Shown: positions 54,571 to 64,000 of the stretch, one piece after another
Numbering within the stretch: the first letter of the stretch is position 1
Layout: the number at the start of each line of letters is the position of its first letter
Assembly: GCA_024639005.1 (NCBI GenBank)
Contig: JAHEJD010000001.1
Span: forward strand, 1 to 64,000
Direction of reading: 5' to 3'
DNA: 64,000 nucleotides
Source: Chromatiaceae bacterium
GTDB lineage: Bacteria; Pseudomonadota; Gammaproteobacteria; Chromatiales; Chromatiaceae
Notes under the pieces: generated by a model
Database searches by the model: none
Seen by the model: the letters and a program-made list of their open reading frames with translations, nothing else
What the model was told of the DNA's origin: nothing
Made by a program: the position numbers and the translations under genes

Positions 54571-56859
54571 TCAGGATGGCGCCAGCGTGGGCCCGTACAA
54601 CAGCAGCACATTCATTTCGTCGTGGCGTACCGGTCGACCGAACAGATAGCCCTGCACCTCATCACAGCCCGTGCCCCGCAGGTAGGTGCTCTGCTCGGCG
54701 GTCTCAACGCCCTCCGCGACGACGCGCAACCCGAGGCTGTGACCCATCGCGATAATGGCCGAGACGATCGCGGCATCGTCCTGATCGGCCGGGATGTCGC
54801 GAATGAAGGACCGATCGACCTTCAGTTTCTGCACGGGAAAGCGCTTCAAATAGGCCATGGACGAATTCGCCACACCGAAGTCGTCGATCACAAGGTTGAT
54901 GCCCATGTCGTTGAGCTGGCGCATCTGTGTTTCGGCACGATACGGTCCCTCCATGACCCAGCTCTCGGTTATCTCGAGCTCGAGGCAGCTGCCTGGCAGT
55001 CCGCTGGCACTCAGCGCCGAGTCGACCGCCTCCAGCAAGCCCTCGTCCTGGAACTGACGCCCCGAGATGTTGACCGCCAACCGCCCAAACCCTAGGCCCT
55101 GCTCCCGCCATTGCTGCGCCTGTTGGCAGGCCTCGTTGAGAACCCAGGCGCCCAGCGTGACAATCAGGCCGCTGTCTTCGGCCAGCGGGATGAAGCGCGC
55201 TGGTGGCACCATATTGCCGTGCTCATCCTGCCAGCGAATCAACGCCTCGACCGCAACCACACGACCGGTCGCGAGGTCGTATTGCGGCTGGTAGCACAGG
55301 CCCAGTTCGTTTCTCTCCAGTGCGAGACGCAGCAGGCGAGTCAACTGCGAACGCTCCTCGGCTCGCTCATTCATCTCCGGTGCATAGAATGTGTAGCGGT
55401 TCTTGCCGCTTTCCTTGGCCCGATACATGGCTGCATCGGCATGCTTGAGCAGCGTCTGTACATCGCTGCCGTCTTCCGGGAAGACCGCAATACCTATACT
55501 CGTGGTAACCCGGCCCTGATGACCGCTGAGATCGTAGGGCTCAGTGATAACCTCGAGCAGGTGATCACAGATTGCCTGTATGTCGTTGTCATAGCCAACG
55601 TCATTGAGGACCGCGGCAAACTCATCGCCGCCGATTCGGGCGACAACATCGGCCTTGCGCAGACGCGATTCCAGGCGCTCACCAACCTGACGCAGCACCT
55701 CGTCACCGGCACTGTGGCCGTAAGTATCATTGATCAATTTAAAACCATCGAGATCCAGGAACAGCAGGGCCAATCGCCCCCGTGCCCGTCCCGCGCGGTT
55801 GATCGCATGCAACAGCCTGTCCTGCAAGAGCACCCGATTCGGCAGGTCAGTGGTGGCATCGTAGTGCGCGAGCCGGTGGATACGCTCGGCGGCGAACTTC
55901 TCAGCCGATATATCACTGAACATGCAGACATAGTGCAGCACGCGCTGATCGACATCCCTGACCGCTACCACCGTACGGCTCTCAGGGTATACCTCACCAT
56001 CCCGGCGGCGGCTCCACAGCTCACCGATCCAAACCCCACCATCGTCGAGCGCCGCCTGCATCTCTTCACTCAGCCCAGGTTCATCACGCCCTGCGCTCAA
56101 CATGTTGTCACGCCGCCCGAGTACATCGGCCTCCTGCCATCCGGTGATCGTTGTAAATGCGGCATTTACCTTGCAGATACGATGCTCGGCATCGCTCAAC
56201 ATGATCCCCTGAGGGCTGTAGTTGAACACGCTTGCGGCGAGCTTCAGCTCCCGCTGTGCGGTCACCTTTCCTATCTCCAGTGAGATCAAGTCGGCGAACA
56301 GGCCCAGCACGGGATGCAGGCGGTCATCCTTGACCATAGGCGCGCTGTCGGCGACAACGACCATGCCGATCTTCTCGCCTGAGGCCGCGGTCAAGACTGC
56401 GCCGAAGTAACTCTCGATAGCGAACTGCTTGAGCATCTTGCAATTCGGATAGGCAGTCTGCGCACCACTCGGGACGAACAGACGACCATGGGTGAGGACA
56501 TCGGCGCAGGGTGAACCCGCCAGTTCGTACGTGTAGTCATCCAGTGCAGCGCCGTTTATCCAGGCCGCCGTGACACTGACCTTCGCTGGAGATTCCCCTT
56601 TAAGCCTGCCAACGTAGGCATTGGTGACCCCATAGGTTGCGGCCAGGCGGCGTATACCGTCTATGCTCAGTCGCTCTCCGCTGGACGAGGCAACGCGTGC
56701 CAGTTCGGCCACCGCTCGAAGCACGGGATCGGCCGTGCGCGAGCTGGCGATGTTGACGGACTCACCGTACTCGATCTGGGGCTGTCCGGATTCATCTGCA
56801 AACACAGGGCTGTCCACCAATCCGCTTTGTTGAATCATAGTCGATGGCGACAGGCACAA
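54571..56859 (-). CDS. GAF/PAS-GGDEF-EAL cyclic-di-GMP signalling protein (start may be 56838)
   Basis: RIGGDEFAAVL, VVAVEALIRWQ, ELEITESWVM, DDFGVANSSMAYLKRFPVQKLKVDRSF. Confidence 0.95.
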   Translation of the reverse strand: MCLSPSTMIQQSGLVDSPVFADESGQPQIEYGESVNIASSRTADPVLRAVAELARVASSSGERLSIDGIRRLAATYGVTNAYVGRLKGESPAKVSVTAAWINGAALDDYTYELAGSPCADVLTHGRLFVPSGAQTAYPNCKMLKQFAIESYFGAVLTAASGEKIGMVVVADSAPMVKDDRLHPVLGLFADLISLEIGKVTAQRELKLAASVFNYSPQGIMLSDAEHRICKVNAAFTTITGWQEADVLGRRDNMLSAGRDEPGLSEEMQAALDDGGVWIGELWSRRRDGEVYPESRTVVAVRDVDQRVLHYVCMFSDISAEKFAAERIHRLAHYDATTDLPNRVLLQDRLLHAINRAGRARGRLALLFLDLDGFKLINDTYGHSAGDEVLRQVGERLESRLRKADVVARIGGDEFAAVLNDVGYDNDIQAICDHLLEVITEPYDLSGHQGRVTTSIGIAVFPEDGSDVQTLLKHADAAMYRAKESGKNRYTFYAPEMNERAEERSQLTRLLRLALERNELGLCYQPQYDLATGRVVAVEALIRWQDEHGNMVPPARFIPLAEDSGLIVTLGAWVLNEACQQAQQWREQGLGFGRLAVNISGRQFQDEGLLEAVDSALSASGLPGSCLELEITESWVMEGPYRAETQMRQLNDMGINLVIDDFGVANSSMAYLKRFPVQKLKVDRSFIRDIPADQDDAAIVSAIIAMGHSLGLRVVAEGVETAEQSTYLRGTGCDEVQGYLFGRPVRHDEMNVLLLYGPTLAPS

Positions 56860-56899
56860 CTTTGAACCCGTTCGCCAGTTGGCGCTAAAGCGCGCGGTG

Positions 56900-57856
56900 T
56901 CAAAACCGCGTGGATAGCATCAGCGAGACAGCAGCGCCCAGGACAAGGAATGCAGCGAAACCGAGACGCATGCGCCAGCGATAGCGGCGCAGCAGACCGA
57001 ACTCCTCCAGGTTGGAGAGCAGGAAGTAGCGTCCATCGGACGGTTTGCTAAGCGTATGCGTGTGTTCACGCTTTAGATTCTCGCCGCGCAGACGCAAGGC
57101 CTCATGCCTCGCGGCGGTCCGCGCGCGTTCCCACTCCGCGACGTCGATCTTGCCGTCGCGATTGCTGTCGAAGCGCTCGCGCAATGTCTCCTGCTGCTGT
57201 TTCCATTCGCGCAGGACCGCCGCTGTCAGTTCACGCAGCGTAACGCCGTGATCGCCGGGACGTAGGGTGTGGAAGTGCCCGATCGCATAGAGCGGGTCAC
57301 CGTCGAGAATCACCGCTTCGCTGTAGCGATACTCCCCGACCTTACTCCCCAGGCGCTCCAGGATGGTGCTGCCCACGGCGACTGCGCGGTCGGCGGTCTT
57401 GCCCAGACTCGGCAGGCGCACATGTATTGCATGGCTGCCTAAGCCGCTGCCAGTGTCCGACCAGGTACGCGTGTGCCGGGTGGTGACCTCGGCCCCCTCC
57501 GGATCGATGACACAGTTCCCGGTGCCATCGCTGAGCATGAAGATGCCGTCGCTGCTGCCGGACCTTACAGTCCGCCAGTCCTTGCCGGACCGACGTTCGA
57601 CACGGAAGCGGTACCAGCAGCAGCTGGTGTTTGACAGCGGCGCGATAATCGGCTCCCCGCCCATGGTGTGCGCCGTTCCGATCAGTTCGACATATCCCTG
57701 GTGCGCTGAGCGCACGCGCGCGGTCGGTACGTCCTCGATATGCCGGGTACGGCGCAGGCCGGAGAATCCTGCCAGGAGCGATGCCAGCGCCAGGATCGTG
57801 ACGACGAACAGAGCGCCGTCCGGCGCCTGCGCCAGACGATCGATCCAATCGGCCAT
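56900..57856 (-). CDS. GIDE-domain membrane protein with an EF-hand loop
   Basis: N- and C-terminal TMs; IAPLSNTSCCWYRFRVER GIDE-type core; DSNRDGKIDVAEWE EF-hand loop; adjacent to lemA. Confidence 0.8.
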   Translation of the reverse strand: MADWIDRLAQAPDGALFVVTILALASLLAGFSGLRRTRHIEDVPTARVRSAHQGYVELIGTAHTMGGEPIIAPLSNTSCCWYRFRVERRSGKDWRTVRSGSSDGIFMLSDGTGNCVIDPEGAEVTTRHTRTWSDTGSGLGSHAIHVRLPSLGKTADRAVAVGSTILERLGSKVGEYRYSEAVILDGDPLYAIGHFHTLRPGDHGVTLRELTAAVLREWKQQQETLRERFDSNRDGKIDVAEWERARTAARHEALRLRGENLKREHTHTLSKPSDGRYFLLSNLEEFGLLRRYRWRMRLGFAAFLVLGAAVSLMLSTRF

Positions 57857-57859
57857 CGC

Positions 57860-58432
57860 CTACTGGAACAGGTGCGTGAGGTTGACGTCGGCGACCTGGT
57901 CGGCGGCGAACTCCAGCAGCTGCGCGGACTTGAAGTTCAGGGCTCGGGCCACGACCAGATCAGGCAACTGGTCGATTCTGACGTTGTTGGCGTTAACCGA
58001 TGCATTGTAGAACTCACGCCGATCGGCAATAGCATTTTCGAGCCCGGTGATGCGCGTCTGCAGATGCTGAAAACTCTCGTTGGCCTTGAGATCCGGGTAG
58101 GCCTCGGCAACCGCGAACAGATTCCCAAGGCCGAGGCGCAACATGCCCTCGGCCTCGCCGACACCGCCGACATCGTGCGCATCACGTGCCGTCGCCACCG
58201 CGGCACGAGCACGCATGACCTGTTCCAGCGTCTCGCGTTCGTGCTTCATGTATTGTTTGCAGGTCTCGACTAGTTTCGGCAGTTCATCATGTCGTTGTTT
58301 GAGTAAGACATCGATATTCGACCACGCCTGGCTGACGGCGTGCTTGAGATTGACCAGATTGTTGTAGATAAGGACGGCATAGCCGATGACAAAGACCACG
58401 ACAACCAGGAAGATGATGGTTCCTACATCCAT
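57860..58432 (-). CDS. lemA: LemA family protein
   Basis: YNNLVNLKHAVSQAWSNIDVLLKQRHDELPKLVETCKQYMKHERETLEQVMRARAA. Confidence 0.96.
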   Translation of the reverse strand: MDVGTIIFLVVVVFVIGYAVLIYNNLVNLKHAVSQAWSNIDVLLKQRHDELPKLVETCKQYMKHERETLEQVMRARAAVATARDAHDVGGVGEAEGMLRLGLGNLFAVAEAYPDLKANESFQHLQTRITGLENAIADRREFYNASVNANNVRIDQLPDLVVARALNFKSAQLLEFAADQVADVNLTHLFQ

Positions 58433-58495
58433 ACCGCAAGATTCCGCTAACTGTTAACTTGTCTGCTGACTATAACGGCAGAGACCCCAACGATC

Positions 58496-59062
58496 ATGAG
58501 TCAAATTCGCGCTTTCGAAGGCCTTGTCCCATCGATAGACCCAGAGGCCTGGCTCGATCCGCTGTCCCTGGTGATCGGCGACGTCCAGATCGGCGCGCGA
58601 TCCAGCATCTGGCCGGGCAGTATCGTCCGCGGGGATATCAACCGTATCCGCATCGGTGCCGATACCAACATCCAGGACGGCTGCATTCTGCATATAAGCC
58701 ACGATGGCCCGTTCATGCCGGGCGGGTCGCCACTGTTGATTGGCGACCGGATCACCGTCGGGCACAAAGTGATACTGCACGGCTGTCAGATCCACGATGA
58801 GTGCCTCATCGGCATGGGCGCGATCGTGATGGACAAGGTCGTGATCGAGACCGGCGTGATTCTCGGTGCCGGTGCCCTGGTCCCGCCGGGTAAGGTGCTC
58901 AGATCCGGTTTTCTCTATACTGGGACCCCGGCGCGTCAGGCGCGGCCACTGACCGACCGGGAGCACGGATATTTCACCTATTCAGCGAACTATTACGTGC
59001 GGCTTGCGCAGCGGCACCGCAACCAGCTCGGCGCAGATGCAACGGTGAGCAACGCAGGTTAA
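58496..59062 (+). CDS. yrdA: Gamma carbonic anhydrase family protein (YrdA)
   Basis: Left-handed beta-helix hexapeptides; SIWPGSIVRGDINRIRIGADTNIQDGCILHISHDGPF, IGMGAIVMDKVVIE. Confidence 0.93.
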   Translation: MSQIRAFEGLVPSIDPEAWLDPLSLVIGDVQIGARSSIWPGSIVRGDINRIRIGADTNIQDGCILHISHDGPFMPGGSPLLIGDRITVGHKVILHGCQIHDECLIGMGAIVMDKVVIETGVILGAGALVPPGKVLRSGFLYTGTPARQARPLTDREHGYFTYSANYYVRLAQRHRNQLGADATVSNAG

Positions 59063-59072
59063 TCGGCTGCGT

Positions 59073-60800
59073 TCAGCGTAGCTCCATGACCTGATCCATG
59101 ACCAGTCCCTCGGCGCTCGCGTATACCGAAACCCGCAGACGCTCGAACAGCTGCGCCTGCAGTCGAAAGCCGGCCAGCTGATCGCGCAGCTGCCGTGCCA
59201 TCTCCTGTTCGCCCTGCTGACTGAGACGGTCTGCCGTGACGGCCATTAGGCCGCCAAAGCGTTCGACCAGACGAAAAATACCGTAATCCATAGCGAACAG
59301 TGGCGGCGGGGTGGTTAATCCCGCATCGAGCAGCGAACGGGCAAGCGCTTCAGACGCCCCTCCAGCCAGCAGGACCAGCGCTCGATCCTCCATCGCCACC
59401 TTCAGCGGCGGGGTCGGCTTGTTCAGTCCAAGGTCCTGCGGCAGATCGACCACGCTGCCGTCATTCGGGACCTCCAGTACGGCGAGGGCGGGATTGAGCA
59501 TCGCGCCAAGCGCAAAAATGCCGCGCGGGTCGTCCACCGCGGCGAGCAGACCAGCCTGCAGCTTGCTCGGTTGCAGCGTCTGTGGGTCAATCGTCAGATC
59601 GTCGACGCGCAGGTTAAAGCCCTTGATACCGGCAGTCATCGGCCCCAATGCTAGGTTCAACTGCGGCATCACCGCTTGCAGCGAGGCCGGATTGACCCAT
59701 TCACAGGTCGAGCCAGCGGCGATCAGTGCGTCAAGCAAGGCCTCGATGGCATTGCGCAGCTGCGGCAGGTTAAGACCCAGGCCTAGGCTGATCAGGCCAT
59801 CGTAGGGTCCCCCAAGACCAGGCACTGGGGCCGCCAGTTTCTGCAGGTAACTGGTGACCGCCGGCATGCCCTCCCAGATGGCGCGCGCCGCGAGGCGCTG
59901 CTCGCCGGCGGCGGTCACGCCGACCACCATGCGCGGCATACCGGCGACGAGATCCTGCAGCATCTGGATGCAGCCACGGGAAACCGGCAGCGACGCTGCC
60001 CCGAGGCCCTGCATCAGCTCCATGTCGCGGCCAGTGCCCCTGCCGAGCATCGTTGCCAGCAGCTCATCCAACTTGAGAAATCCCTCGCCGTAGCCCGTGA
60101 AGCCATGGCGTTCGATCAAGGTCTCGATATCACCCGCGGCGGCAAGGCTCTGCTCTGGTGGCCGCTGTCCCAGCAACAGCGGCAGATCTCGGTCGAAATG
60201 GGCATCCGGCAGCAATCCGGCGATCAAATGGCTTGCAGTCACCGCGAGCACGGCATCTAACTCGCCGAGATCGAAACGCCGGTAGGCCTGACCGTCCGAC
60301 AGTGACTTCTGCACCGGCACGCCGGCACGCCGCTCGACTCGATCGAGCATTTCCCTGAGGCGGGCTGCATCCGCGATCTCCACCCGCATCGCCGGCAGTA
60401 GGCCGATGCCATAAAGAACCAGACGGGGCACTGGCTCGATGCCGAGTTCCCGCACCGCCGCCGCGGTGTCGTGGCCCTCGAACTCGGCGAACAATGCATC
60501 CATGGCATCGAACACCTGGGCTGCCTGCCGAGCCACGGATGCAGCGTCGTCGGTTACGTCCATTTGCTCCCGCAGGGCAACGATCGCGGCTCGCTGCGCT
60601 GCGAGCTGTGCCGCATAATGATCTCCGAGACGGCCACGCAGCGCATCCGGCAGCGGCTGACTGGTTACGAAGACGTACGGGGTATCGCTGGGCACATGCT
60701 GTAACAGACCCGCCGTCGGGGGCGGCACATCACGGCCACAGCCGGCCAGCAGGCCGAACAGTCCGAGGATCGACAACACGCGTAATGCGCAACGGGACAT
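59073..60800 (-). CDS. Large lipoprotein, DUF3352-like (uncharacterised)
   Basis: Lipobox LLAGC near MSRCALRVLSILGLFGLLAGCGRD; TAGLLQHVPSDTPYVFVTSQPLP. Confidence 0.7.
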   Translation of the reverse strand: MSRCALRVLSILGLFGLLAGCGRDVPPPTAGLLQHVPSDTPYVFVTSQPLPDALRGRLGDHYAAQLAAQRAAIVALREQMDVTDDAASVARQAAQVFDAMDALFAEFEGHDTAAAVRELGIEPVPRLVLYGIGLLPAMRVEIADAARLREMLDRVERRAGVPVQKSLSDGQAYRRFDLGELDAVLAVTASHLIAGLLPDAHFDRDLPLLLGQRPPEQSLAAAGDIETLIERHGFTGYGEGFLKLDELLATMLGRGTGRDMELMQGLGAASLPVSRGCIQMLQDLVAGMPRMVVGVTAAGEQRLAARAIWEGMPAVTSYLQKLAAPVPGLGGPYDGLISLGLGLNLPQLRNAIEALLDALIAAGSTCEWVNPASLQAVMPQLNLALGPMTAGIKGFNLRVDDLTIDPQTLQPSKLQAGLLAAVDDPRGIFALGAMLNPALAVLEVPNDGSVVDLPQDLGLNKPTPPLKVAMEDRALVLLAGGASEALARSLLDAGLTTPPPLFAMDYGIFRLVERFGGLMAVTADRLSQQGEQEMARQLRDQLAGFRLQAQLFERLRVSVYASAEGLVMDQVMELR

Positions 60801-60842
60801 GATGCACTCCTGAGGAAGAATCAAGCCGGTGAAATTTCCAGG

Positions 60843-61658
60843 TTAAGCGGTGCGCAGCGCCTCGATCACCGACGCGGTGTCCGGTCGCACGCCGCGCCAT
60901 AGCCGGAAGGACTCGGCCGCCTGTTCGACCAGCATGCCCAGGCCGTCCAACGCACGCGCCGCGCCGTGCGCGCGGCCCCAGGTCACGAACGGCGTTGGTT
61001 CACTGCTGTACAACATGTCATAGGTACAGCCGCCTTCGGCAAGGCAATCGTCCGGGATCTCTGGAACTTTAGCCTCCAGGCCGGCCGCCGTGCCATTGAT
61101 GATCAAGTCGAAACGCCGCCCTGACAGCTGGTCCAGACCGCAACCGAGTACCGGGCCGGAGCTGGCCATGTCTTTCGCAAGTTCCAATGCCTTGGAAGCG
61201 GTGCGGTTGGCAATCACCAGGCGCTGCGGCTGGGCGGCGAGCAGCGGGCCGAGGACCCCATGCACCGCCCCACCGGCGCCCAGCAACAGAATTCGGGCGC
61301 CACTGAGGCTAAACAAGTGATTGCAGCCCAGGTCGCGGACCAGGCCGACACCATCGGTATTGTCACCCAACAGGCCGCCGGCCGCGGGCAGCAGTGTATT
61401 GACGGCGCCGGCATCGCAGGCCCGCTGACTGAGTGAATCGGCCAGGTGATGCGCACGCACTTTGAACGGTACGGTGACGTTCAGGCCAGCGCCGCCCGCA
61501 GCGAAAAACCTCGCTACGTCATCCTCGAATCCTTCCAGGTCACCGAGGATGCGCTCATAGCGGATGTCCTGCCCGGTCTGCCGGGCAAAAGCGGCATGGA
61601 TCAAGGGCGACTTGGAATGTTCGATCGGGTTTCCGATCACGGCATACAGGTCGGTCAT
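60843..61658 (-). CDS. aroE: Shikimate dehydrogenase
   Basis: MTDLYAVIGNPIEHSKSPLIHAAFARQTGQDIRYERIL, GLNVTVPFK, LLLGAGGAVHGVLGPL. Confidence 0.96.
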   Translation of the reverse strand: MTDLYAVIGNPIEHSKSPLIHAAFARQTGQDIRYERILGDLEGFEDDVARFFAAGGAGLNVTVPFKVRAHHLADSLSQRACDAGAVNTLLPAAGGLLGDNTDGVGLVRDLGCNHLFSLSGARILLLGAGGAVHGVLGPLLAAQPQRLVIANRTASKALELAKDMASSGPVLGCGLDQLSGRRFDLIINGTAAGLEAKVPEIPDDCLAEGGCTYDMLYSSEPTPFVTWGRAHGAARALDGLGMLVEQAAESFRLWRGVRPDTASVIEALRTA

Positions 61659-61708
61659 CGGCGGCAGCGTCTACCAGTGGTCAGGAGGCGATCATTGTAC
61701 CCATGCTA

Positions 61709-61870
61709 CAAGCCTGTCGGACTTGACCGTTTGCGGCGAAAGTCACTGGGAGCGAATCAAATCAGGTTATCGTCTGAGGAGAATAGCCCGGCTATTTGAC
61801 GAAGAGGATAAGCGGAGCTGATCGCTATCCAGGGATTTGCAGCTAAACAGCGTGAAGTCCACCAGGCTTG
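61709..61870 (+). repeat. Inverted-repeat element family 2, copy 2, ~162 bp
   Basis: CAAGCCTGTCGGACTTGAC ... GTGAAGTCCACCAGGCTTG; interior near-identical to 13442-13603. Confidence 0.83.
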
Positions 61871-61941
61871 CTAGTTCAAGCTTTGCGCCACGCGGCCGAA
61901 AGAACTGCCACCGAGCGCCTGTTTTTCCAATGAGAGATATC

Positions 61942-62922
61942 ATGTTGATGAGACACACACAGGGTGTGGCCAACCTCAAGGTCCTGTCATTGCCGGTCCT
62001 ATTGGCCTTGCTAGGCCCGGCGCTGGGCGCAGATCTGCCCAAGTGCCTTTTCGTCTCCTCCTATCACCAGGGCTACGCATGGTCGGATGGCGTCGAGCGT
62101 GGACTGCGGCAAACCCTCGATGGCAAGTGTCGACTTCGGCAGTTCGACATGGATACCAAGCGCAAGAAATCCCCGGCGGTCAAGGAGGCGGCTGCGCTGC
62201 AGGCGAAGGCCCTGATCGAATCGTGGCAGCCCGATGTTGTCATCACCGCGGACGACAATGCCGCCAAATACCTGGTCCAACCCCACTACAAAGAACATCC
62301 GCTGCCGTTTGTATTCTGCGGCGTGAACTGGACCGCCGAGGAATATGGCTTTCCCTACACGAACGTGACCGGCATGATCGAAGTGGCGCCGGTACAGGCC
62401 ATGGTAGACGAGGCACGAGCACTGGTGCCGGGCGCGAGTCGCGTTCTGTATATCGGCGCCGACACCGCCACCGAGCGCAAGAACGCCGCGCGACTGCGCA
62501 AGGCGGCAGAGAAGCGCGGCCTGGCATTTGAACAACGGCTGGCCCCCAGCCTGGCAACCTGGATTGACGCCTACCGCCAAGGCCAGGCTTTCGACTTCAT
62601 CATCATTGGCAGCAATGCCGGGATCAGCGACTGGGACGAGCGGCGCGCCATTGCGGCGATCCAGCCGATAACTCAACGGCTGACCGTCACAAGCCATGAC
62701 TGGATGATGCCCGTAAGCATGCTGGGAATGACCAAGATCCCTGAAGAACAGGGGGAATGGGCGGGCCAGGTAGCCCTGCAGATCCTCGGGGGTGCCGTTC
62801 CCAACAGCATTCCGGTGATCGCCAATCGCAAGTGGGACCTGTTTCTCAACCGTTCGCTGATCAGAGCGGCCGGTGTTGAACTGCCTGCCCAGCTTTCGAG
62901 CAAGGGAAAAGTCTACAACTGA
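61942..62922 (+). CDS. ABC-type substrate-binding protein (ABC_sub_bind-like)
   Basis: Signal peptide; CLFVSSYHQGYAWSDGVERGLRQTL; IESWQPDVVITADDNAAKYLV; PFVFCGVNW. Confidence 0.82.
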   Translation: MLMRHTQGVANLKVLSLPVLLALLGPALGADLPKCLFVSSYHQGYAWSDGVERGLRQTLDGKCRLRQFDMDTKRKKSPAVKEAAALQAKALIESWQPDVVITADDNAAKYLVQPHYKEHPLPFVFCGVNWTAEEYGFPYTNVTGMIEVAPVQAMVDEARALVPGASRVLYIGADTATERKNAARLRKAAEKRGLAFEQRLAPSLATWIDAYRQGQAFDFIIIGSNAGISDWDERRAIAAIQPITQRLTVTSHDWMMPVSMLGMTKIPEEQGEWAGQVALQILGGAVPNSIPVIANRKWDLFLNRSLIRAAGVELPAQLSSKGKVYN

Positions 62923-62932
62923 CAAGCCCATC

Positions 62933-64000
62933 ATGGCGGTCGACACCTTCAACCTCGAACGCCACAAGGCAACCGCAACCCTGCTTGGCGTACTGGTGGC
63001 TGTGGCTGCCCTCGCACTGGCCGTGCGCAACGATGTCCGCGACGCAGATGCAGAATTTACAGCGCAGAATGGCGCAATAGAGAGGTTGCTGACCCGCCGT
63101 CTGGACAACCTCAACGCCTCTCTGCGCTCGTTGAGTGGTATGCACCATGCCATGACCCGCCTGTCGCAGCAGGAGCTGTCGGCCTTCGCCCAGGAAATCG
63201 CCGGCAGTCAACCCTACGTGCGTGCGATCGTCCAGCTCCGACTGGTGGACGATGCAGAACGTGGCGTCTACGAAGAACAGTTTCGGGAAAGCGGTTTTCC
63301 GACCTTCGGGATCGCCGCCAGCGATGGCAACGGCAACCTGACGCCGAGCCCCCGCAAGCCTCAGTACATGCCATTGAACTTCGTCGAACCCCTGAATCCC
63401 GCGCTGGCACGCTATCTCGGTCTGGACTTCTATGCCGATCCAGAGCTCAAGGCGGCGCTGGACCGGGCCGCGCACTCGGGACAGGTGGCAGGCGCCCCAT
63501 CACCGACGCTGGCAAAACAGAGCTTCCTGTTGATCAAGACCGTATACAAGGGCTTTTTCGTCCCGGACGCGGCCCAGGAGCGTCTCGCCCAGGTAGACGG
63601 GGCCTACGCACTCTTAATCGATTCATCGGCCTTTATGGCAGAGATACTCAACGAGTCGCCGATGGTAGGTCTGCGTTTGAGCACCTGGCACGGCCCGGCC
63701 GAGACAGTGCTGTTCGAGAAACCGGCCCCTTCACCCAGCGGCCCGGTCGCGCAATGGCTGCCGAAACACGTCGACGATGTCGAGATCCCCCTGGGACCGG
63801 TTCGTTTTGGTCTGCTCAGCGAGCGCGAGTTGGATGGCCAGATCTTTCGGCCGATGCGCTGGATCACCCTGATCACTACCTTCGTTGGTCTATATGTCGC
63901 CGGAGCCCTGGTAGTGTTTACCCGTCTGCGTGCGGCCGAGGCGGCGAGCGAGGCCGGGGAGCAGTTGTTTCGGGAGAAAGAGCGGGCGCAAGTCACGCTG
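62933..64000 (+). CDS. CHASE-domain membrane sensor, 3'-truncated at window edge (output domain not visible)
   Basis: My translation from ATG 62933 stays open to the window end: MAVDTFNLERHKATATLLGVLVAVAALALAVRND...FVEPLNPALARYLGLDFYADPE... then a second TM; absent from the ORF track, presumably because it has no stop. Confidence 0.85.
   Translation, partial: MAVDTFNLERHKATATLLGVLVAVAALALAVRNDVRDADAEFTAQNGAIERLLTRRLDNLNASLRSLSGMHHAMTRLSQQELSAFAQEIAGSQPYVRAIVQLRLVDDAERGVYEEQFRESGFPTFGIAASDGNGNLTPSPRKPQYMPLNFVEPLNPALARYLGLDFYADPELKAALDRAAHSGQVAGAPSPTLAKQSFLLIKTVYKGFFVPDAAQERLAQVDGAYALLIDSSAFMAEILNESPMVGLRLSTWHGPAETVLFEKPAPSPSGPVAQWLPKHVDDVEIPLGPVRFGLLSERELDGQIFRPMRWITLITTFVGLYVAGALVVFTRLRAAEAASEAGEQLFREKERAQVTL

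Overview
This 64 kb, GC-rich, gene-dense window looks like a gammaproteobacterial chromosome, possibly a Chromatiales-like sulfur oxidiser (inferred from gene content; no rRNA or taxonomic marker was tested). Most of it is conserved core content: tldD/pmbA, gloA, PPi-type phosphofructokinase, hppA and ppa, modBC, moaC, engB, polA, trkH/trkA, ntrYX-like, rsmB-fmt-def, lysM-dprA-smg-topA-tsaC-hemF, hemCDXY, ubiD, gmhA, prlC, lemA and aroE. I saw no CRISPR array, rRNA, tRNA, prophage, intact transposase or recognisable defence island. The non-routine signals are: (1) a divergent adenylate-kinase-like protein with a ~215-residue histone-H1-like Lys/Ala tail; (2) a dispersed ~176 bp MITE-like repeat in three copies with terminal inverted repeats, one of which supplies the only plausible tsaC start codon while two others flank the kinase gene as direct repeats; (3) a second, unrelated ~162 bp inverted-repeat element in two copies; (4) a modA reduced to signal peptide plus C-terminus beside intact modBC; (5) a surface-protein gene disrupted by a 5-bp tandem duplication and apparently lacking its N-terminus; (6) a GIDE-domain protein with an EF-hand loop next to lemA; (7) a run of hairpins downstream of hemF; (8) an ORF with no stop that runs antisense into a HAD hydrolase gene; (9) an edge-truncated CHASE-domain sensor that the ORF track does not list.
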